IMG/VR virus record: IMGVR_UViG_3300049830_000285
Coordinates: 1 to 64,000 of that record
Length of the DNA: 64,000 nucleotides
Reading direction: 5' to 3' (one strand)
Source: a virus
How positions within the stretch are numbered: position 1 is the first letter of the stretch; every line of letters begins with the position of its first letter. The notes below the pieces were generated by a model that was not told where the DNA came from, did not search any database, and worked only from the letters and a program-made list of their open reading frames with translations. Made by a program: the position numbers and the translations under genes. Below, in pieces: positions 61,501 to 64,000 of this stretch.

Positions 61501-63119
61501 AACGAACCAAGTAAACTGTCTGTTAATATTGTGTCATCAAATGGTGGATGGGCGAATGTTACCGCTGGTTGGTCAATAAACAAAATTGAAAAGTTTTGAT
61601 GTAAATTGCTACTTGTTACGCCTTCAAAATCATTTGTTTTAACTGCCCCAATCAACCCTCCATCCACGCCTTCAACTGTTTGATAGAGTGTGCCCGGAGC
61701 GCGACGATAAACCACTCTTGCAATAACGGTGTAATCTTGCGGTGGAATAGGCCAGTATGAAAAATTACTCCAATTATCGGGATAATCTTCGGGGGATATA
61801 GGAGCGCCTACAAAAACCAATGGGTCTGATTGCGGATAATCAAATTCAGTACCTCGATTTTTAGTAAGATATAATACTGGCACAGCATCGCCAGTATTAA
61901 TATCCAATAGATATCCGGTAATACTATTTGTTAAACCATGTGTTGCAGACTCAGGCCAATCATGTAATAAATGATATGCGGCTGGAGCTGTGGGATTACT
62001 ATATTGTCCATCAAAGAATTGAAAATGAGTTCTACGTTTGTCAATCAAATGAAGATTAGATGTTACAGAATTAGATTTATCATTGATTGCCAAGCTAGAC
62101 CAAGTGAGTCTATCTGTTATCTCATTGCGAAAATAGCTTTTCTTTTCCCATTTAATTAAATGGTCACTGGTAACAACAACAACAGGATTGCCATTTGCGG
62201 CGTTTTGCGTTCCAATAGTAAATGTATCCTTTGAACCCCAATAAATAACAATATGCCACCACTCGTTATTTAACCAATTGGTTAAAAAAGCAGGCCTAGT
62301 TACGGTAATATCCCAGCTAGTATTTACGGAGCCATTTCTTGCAATAGAGTAATCCAGTTGAGTCAAAATACCATTAGTGTCATCACTTACAGGCGGCTGA
62401 GTTAGAGCACCCCATGAACTAATTGTTCCATTTCCAGAGACGACGGCAGTTTGGTGTAAATTGGCATGAGAATATAAGCGTACATCTAATGGAGCGTCTG
62501 TTGCTGCATTAGTGAGCATCACTCCCTCAAGCTCTTCTTTGGTCAATGTAAATCGAAAATCTTTTACCGGAGATGTTCCGCCTGTGGTGTTTTTAATAGA
62601 AAGCCAACGAGCATTCTGCCAAAATCCAACCTGATGATATGTACCAGAGCCAACGTGATATCGGACTGGTGTTAACCGAGTAAGTCGAGAGGCGTAGCTG
62701 GGTTCTGAATTTTCGTCATTATTAGATGGTCGAGCACGCGGATATCCCTTCCATTGGTTATAATCCCAAACTCCCCATCCCTCCGGTGTGGGTGGCCCAT
62801 CATAACTTGGATTCCAATTTCCAGATACATATGCGGGAAATAACGATTGTGTTTTACCATTATCAGCTAAAACAGCTCCACCTTGAATTCCATATCCAAC
62901 TCGGTCTAGACTACCAAATTTTAATAATGACGTGTTGGGAAGTGCATAATCAAAATCATGAAAACGAACAGAACCCTTCAATCGACATAATGCTCTCTCT
63001 AGCCGTAACAATGCTCCTGGGCGTCTATCTATGTCCCCTATAGGTGTATCTATTGCTCCCCAAGCTCTTCCTAAAGATTCTGTCAAAAGCGTGAGTTGTT
63101 TTCTGTCAATATTTGTCAT
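58500..63119 (-). CDS. Giant tail/baseplate protein with PA14 domain
   Basis: The 1539-residue product begins with a short helix followed by a long beta-rich region and a helical segment (about 690-790). It then has two jelly-roll-like repeats (about 905-1035 and 1060-1190) with KYWIVLEKS and NYWFVLTKN. A PA14 domain (about 1395-1490) follows, with DGVRVYFEGELLIDSW and LHLEWSPPS. PA14 domains bind carbohydrate. The protein probably forms part of the tail tip that contacts surface sugar. At 4.6 kb it is the longest gene here. Confidence 0.7.
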   Translation of the reverse strand: MTNIDRKQLTLLTESLGRAWGAIDTPIGDIDRRPGALLRLERALCRLKGSVRFHDFDYALPNTSLLKFGSLDRVGYGIQGGAVLADNGKTQSLFPAYVSGNWNPSYDGPPTPEGWGVWDYNQWKGYPRARPSNNDENSEPSYASRLTRLTPVRYHVGSGTYHQVGFWQNARWLSIKNTTGGTSPVKDFRFTLTKEELEGVMLTNAATDAPLDVRLYSHANLHQTAVVSGNGTISSWGALTQPPVSDDTNGILTQLDYSIARNGSVNTSWDITVTRPAFLTNWLNNEWWHIVIYWGSKDTFTIGTQNAANGNPVVVVTSDHLIKWEKKSYFRNEITDRLTWSSLAINDKSNSVTSNLHLIDKRRTHFQFFDGQYSNPTAPAAYHLLHDWPESATHGLTNSITGYLLDINTGDAVPVLYLTKNRGTEFDYPQSDPLVFVGAPISPEDYPDNWSNFSYWPIPPQDYTVIARVVYRRAPGTLYQTVEGVDGGLIGAVKTNDFEGVTSSNLHQNFSILFIDQPAVTFAHPPFDDTILTDSLLGSLAKTVQNYRSTHFNNPVLNAAFHLVVPGSRTPNTLANSRLALVNPDGNASQTFRGLLKKPHNPLLQAAVDETPIAFQFTASARGMIEELSGLPPSTEVLRFDSDKLYLKNNRFNIPTKFEIFLEPSESCSVLDTDSAGVRIGLDYKLRLLLEDIDENTFQKDWDIMASKYYLTNQEYANRISQGLTTIGYYKKGTDEERASRASGTLETIDEWRLHGYAGIVPDLSMGDYRTLYTKVVAPEDETKTTEAQFRKNLENQGYTQEQIDIFVQLYLDSGGEFYTVDLRQYPNDFVALRGASISISDYSFATIPYWKENTNPYFGAIQSDGEEAMPPLSSLRSDSFTIAPSNLAAGDLENFGTQAQLPSDAALDASANTGKEKPFVSTSIGFYLSTTDASGVGEFSFKAKCVFDIANTTGLLTNTNSEHITVSLYSNTVNDNAQNIPGELIVTGGEISYSSFTSAYQEFRCNLYASLSTGTKYWIVLEKSAPTEGGTIVFDSVNGSNPTGGGISYLWNSTMWDTPSADTWRVGSGGAWFKCYDNVSPASGALLIDHSGNAYTGFEEPFLAKSQAIYLASASLVSQMRSFVIRMKFIPDSTNLTLIPYNSSDDKFTAFIYSDAGGGVPVVVQALDGSFIRINTLTNTWQEFTFAIDGATIGSNYWFVLTKNAQVSGGVVVIDKGSSPEHVAKTDSANVWQVDSGSAWFKFYQSSRFILGAFNRSTANILQYLPGPNTAREHTSIYKVDGYWAFTCDKMPTSGPISIYPRAVNDGFSWSYVRRSKDIYVCVRYEIGGTTYDYTVKLPAAQGWRNLWWKRNSGSYKFIDINVAPDVDVMTNTLNYTSYDFSTTQSTYFNGRFESSVQALETGAHRIKATFNDGVRVYFEGELLIDSWPTADPNSQQILTAMTPSLTSGLYYSVVVEHYYGAPYDGSDNEKLHLEWSPPSNLAAYVSLGATDIAPIPVQITPNNADRIVFLSVGKTSDAFSTSTHGAPPGDILVLRST

Positions 63120-63122
63120 ATA

Positions 63123-63902
63123 TCAATCCCAAGAATCTGTAGGTACAGTGTCTGGCCCATATGCTGTCTGTTTCACCAACTCTTCCATCATGATTGAAAA
63201 TTCAGATGCATGCAATAATTGTTTCCCCATACCATCATCACTTGGTTTAATGTCAGTCATGTCAACATTGTACAAAAAGCGAACGGCTCGTCTTTTGTCA
63301 TTTTGATAATAAAGAATTCTATCTCTTGCTTGTGTGGTGAGATTTGGAACTGAAACACTATTTCGAACATCTGTGTCAAGCAATTCATATGCCGCTCTCG
63401 CTACTCCAGAGTCCACAAATGGAGGAATTGTATCGGTTGAGGGATGCGTTTCCAACCATGTGTTGGTTAAATCTGTTTCTACGATTGTAACATAAGGTGC
63501 AAATAATGTGGCATGTGTCAACGTAAAATGCAAAGGAGACATAATTTTTTTGTTACATATGGGGCACTTAACCATCACCCATATTCTTTTATGCGGCAAT
63601 AATGTCTCAAATAAAATACGAGCCATTTCTTGACTAACTCTTTCAGATATCTCTTTGTTATCATTCTGAGCCCATGTTTGAATAGTGATTGTATGGGTGA
63701 GTTTATAAAGACTATGAGCGTATTTTTGTGGCTTGGAAGTGGAACCCTTAATGACAATCGCTGGTTGCTCAGGGATTGTCTCTTGGTCGCCAAAAAGGAA
63801 TTGTTTAATTACACGGTCATAAACAACGTTTTGACCCGCGTTGTTTTTTGGCAAATCTGTAAATAAGATGCCGCGTACCGTTTCATAGACTTGTTCAAGC
63901 AT
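63123..63902 (-). CDS. Tail-completion-like protein with zinc motif
   Basis: The 259-residue product has a segment (about 45-110) with PAIVIKGS and LTHTITIQTWAQND that resembles tail terminator/completion proteins. CPIC (about 112-115) followed by H-x-x-x-x-x-H may bind zinc. It is the first complete large gene of the minus-strand tail operon and is 3 nt from the 1539-residue gene. Confidence 0.5.
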   Translation of the reverse strand: MLEQVYETVRGILFTDLPKNNAGQNVVYDRVIKQFLFGDQETIPEQPAIVIKGSTSKPQKYAHSLYKLTHTITIQTWAQNDNKEISERVSQEMARILFETLLPHKRIWVMVKCPICNKKIMSPLHFTLTHATLFAPYVTIVETDLTNTWLETHPSTDTIPPFVDSGVARAAYELLDTDVRNSVSVPNLTTQARDRILYYQNDKRRAVRFLYNVDMTDIKPSDDGMGKQLLHASEFSIMMEELVKQTAYGPDTVPTDSWD

Positions 63903-63990
63903 GCTTGTCTGTAATTTCTAGCAGAAGTCTTTGAAATCCTTGATTACTTGGAGTCTGATTTTCCGCCAGAAGCTGGGTTGCGCGGAGCAT
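63895..63990 (-). CDS. Possible 31-residue protein
   Basis: A frame MLRATQLLAENQ...ITDKHA starts two codons after tandem TGA TGA in its own frame and ends over the next gene's ATG. This fits the dense overlapping style of the operon. It is too short for more certainty. Confidence 0.3.
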   Translation of the reverse strand: MLRATQLLAENQTPSNQGFQRLLLEITDKHA

Positions 63991-64000
63991 TCATCAAAGT
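63944..64000 (-). CDS. Possible C-terminal end of a tail-unit gene, cut by the window
   Basis: An open minus-strand frame runs from the window edge to TAA and ends NAPRNPASGGKSDSK, a plausible flexible protein tail. It overlaps the 31-codon frame, so only one of them may be real. Confidence 0.35.
   Translation of the reverse strand, partial: TLMNAPRNPASGGKSDSK

Overview
The window reads as part of the genome of a large tailed double-stranded DNA phage (or a long prophage). It carries a terminase large subunit, a portal, a prohead protease, a major capsid protein, a tail fibre and a run of tail/baseplate-like genes. There is no integrase, repressor or clear lysis gene. The sequence is AT-rich and densely coded, with ATGA and TAATG overlaps and almost no long gaps. 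The host cannot be read from the sequence. Bacterial-type replication proteins and two sigma-70-like proteins indicate a bacterial host.

Layout. (1) 1-7.2 kb: nucleotide and replication genes on the + strand: dUTPase, methionine aminopeptidase, a DnaX-like clamp loader, a SigH-like sigma factor, a beta sliding clamp, a HolA-like delta subunit and a second sigma factor. (2) 7.3-13.7 kb: a SWIM zinc-finger protein, a tail-fibre-like protein, a likely small terminase, the large terminase and a zinc-ribbon protein. (3) 13.7-16.7 kb: a minus-strand adenine methyltransferase and a divergent UDP-galactopyranose mutase sharing one palindromic promoter region. (4) 16.7-26.8 kb: ten mostly unrecognised proteins between terminase and portal, including a DUF192 protein and an 822-residue protein with a sigma-like segment. 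(5) 26.8-37.4 kb: the head module. It holds a portal fused to a DUF559/Vsr-like nuclease domain, a 1438-residue prohead-protease fusion with a strong internal start, an acidic zinc-binding protein, a decoration-like protein and the major capsid protein. (6) 37.5-50.7 kb: an accessory region with dCMP deaminase, peptide deformylase, ParB-like, 2H phosphoesterase, HNH endonuclease, PspA/IM30, Pth2-like, polynucleotide-kinase-like, polysaccharide pyruvyl transferase-like and membrane-anchored glycosyltransferase genes, plus two tRNA-like genes. The first of these has a CUA (amber) anticodon. (7) 50.7-64 kb: a minus-strand tail/baseplate module with very large proteins, including one with a PA14 domain.

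Three themes cut across the window. First, many early and accessory genes have no Shine-Dalgarno but a TANNNT -10 box ending 6-8 nt before the start codon, which suggests leaderless mRNAs. The head genes instead have strong GGAGG-type sites. Second, three proteins share a 35-residue N-terminal module ending in R-x-A-Q, and two more carry the same helical motif at the C-terminus. This may be a capsid-targeting or propeptide element. Third, several starts lie under strong hairpins, and one leader could switch its Shine-Dalgarno on or off. UAG is used as an ordinary stop in seven genes here, so the CUA tRNA does not imply wholesale recoding of this segment.
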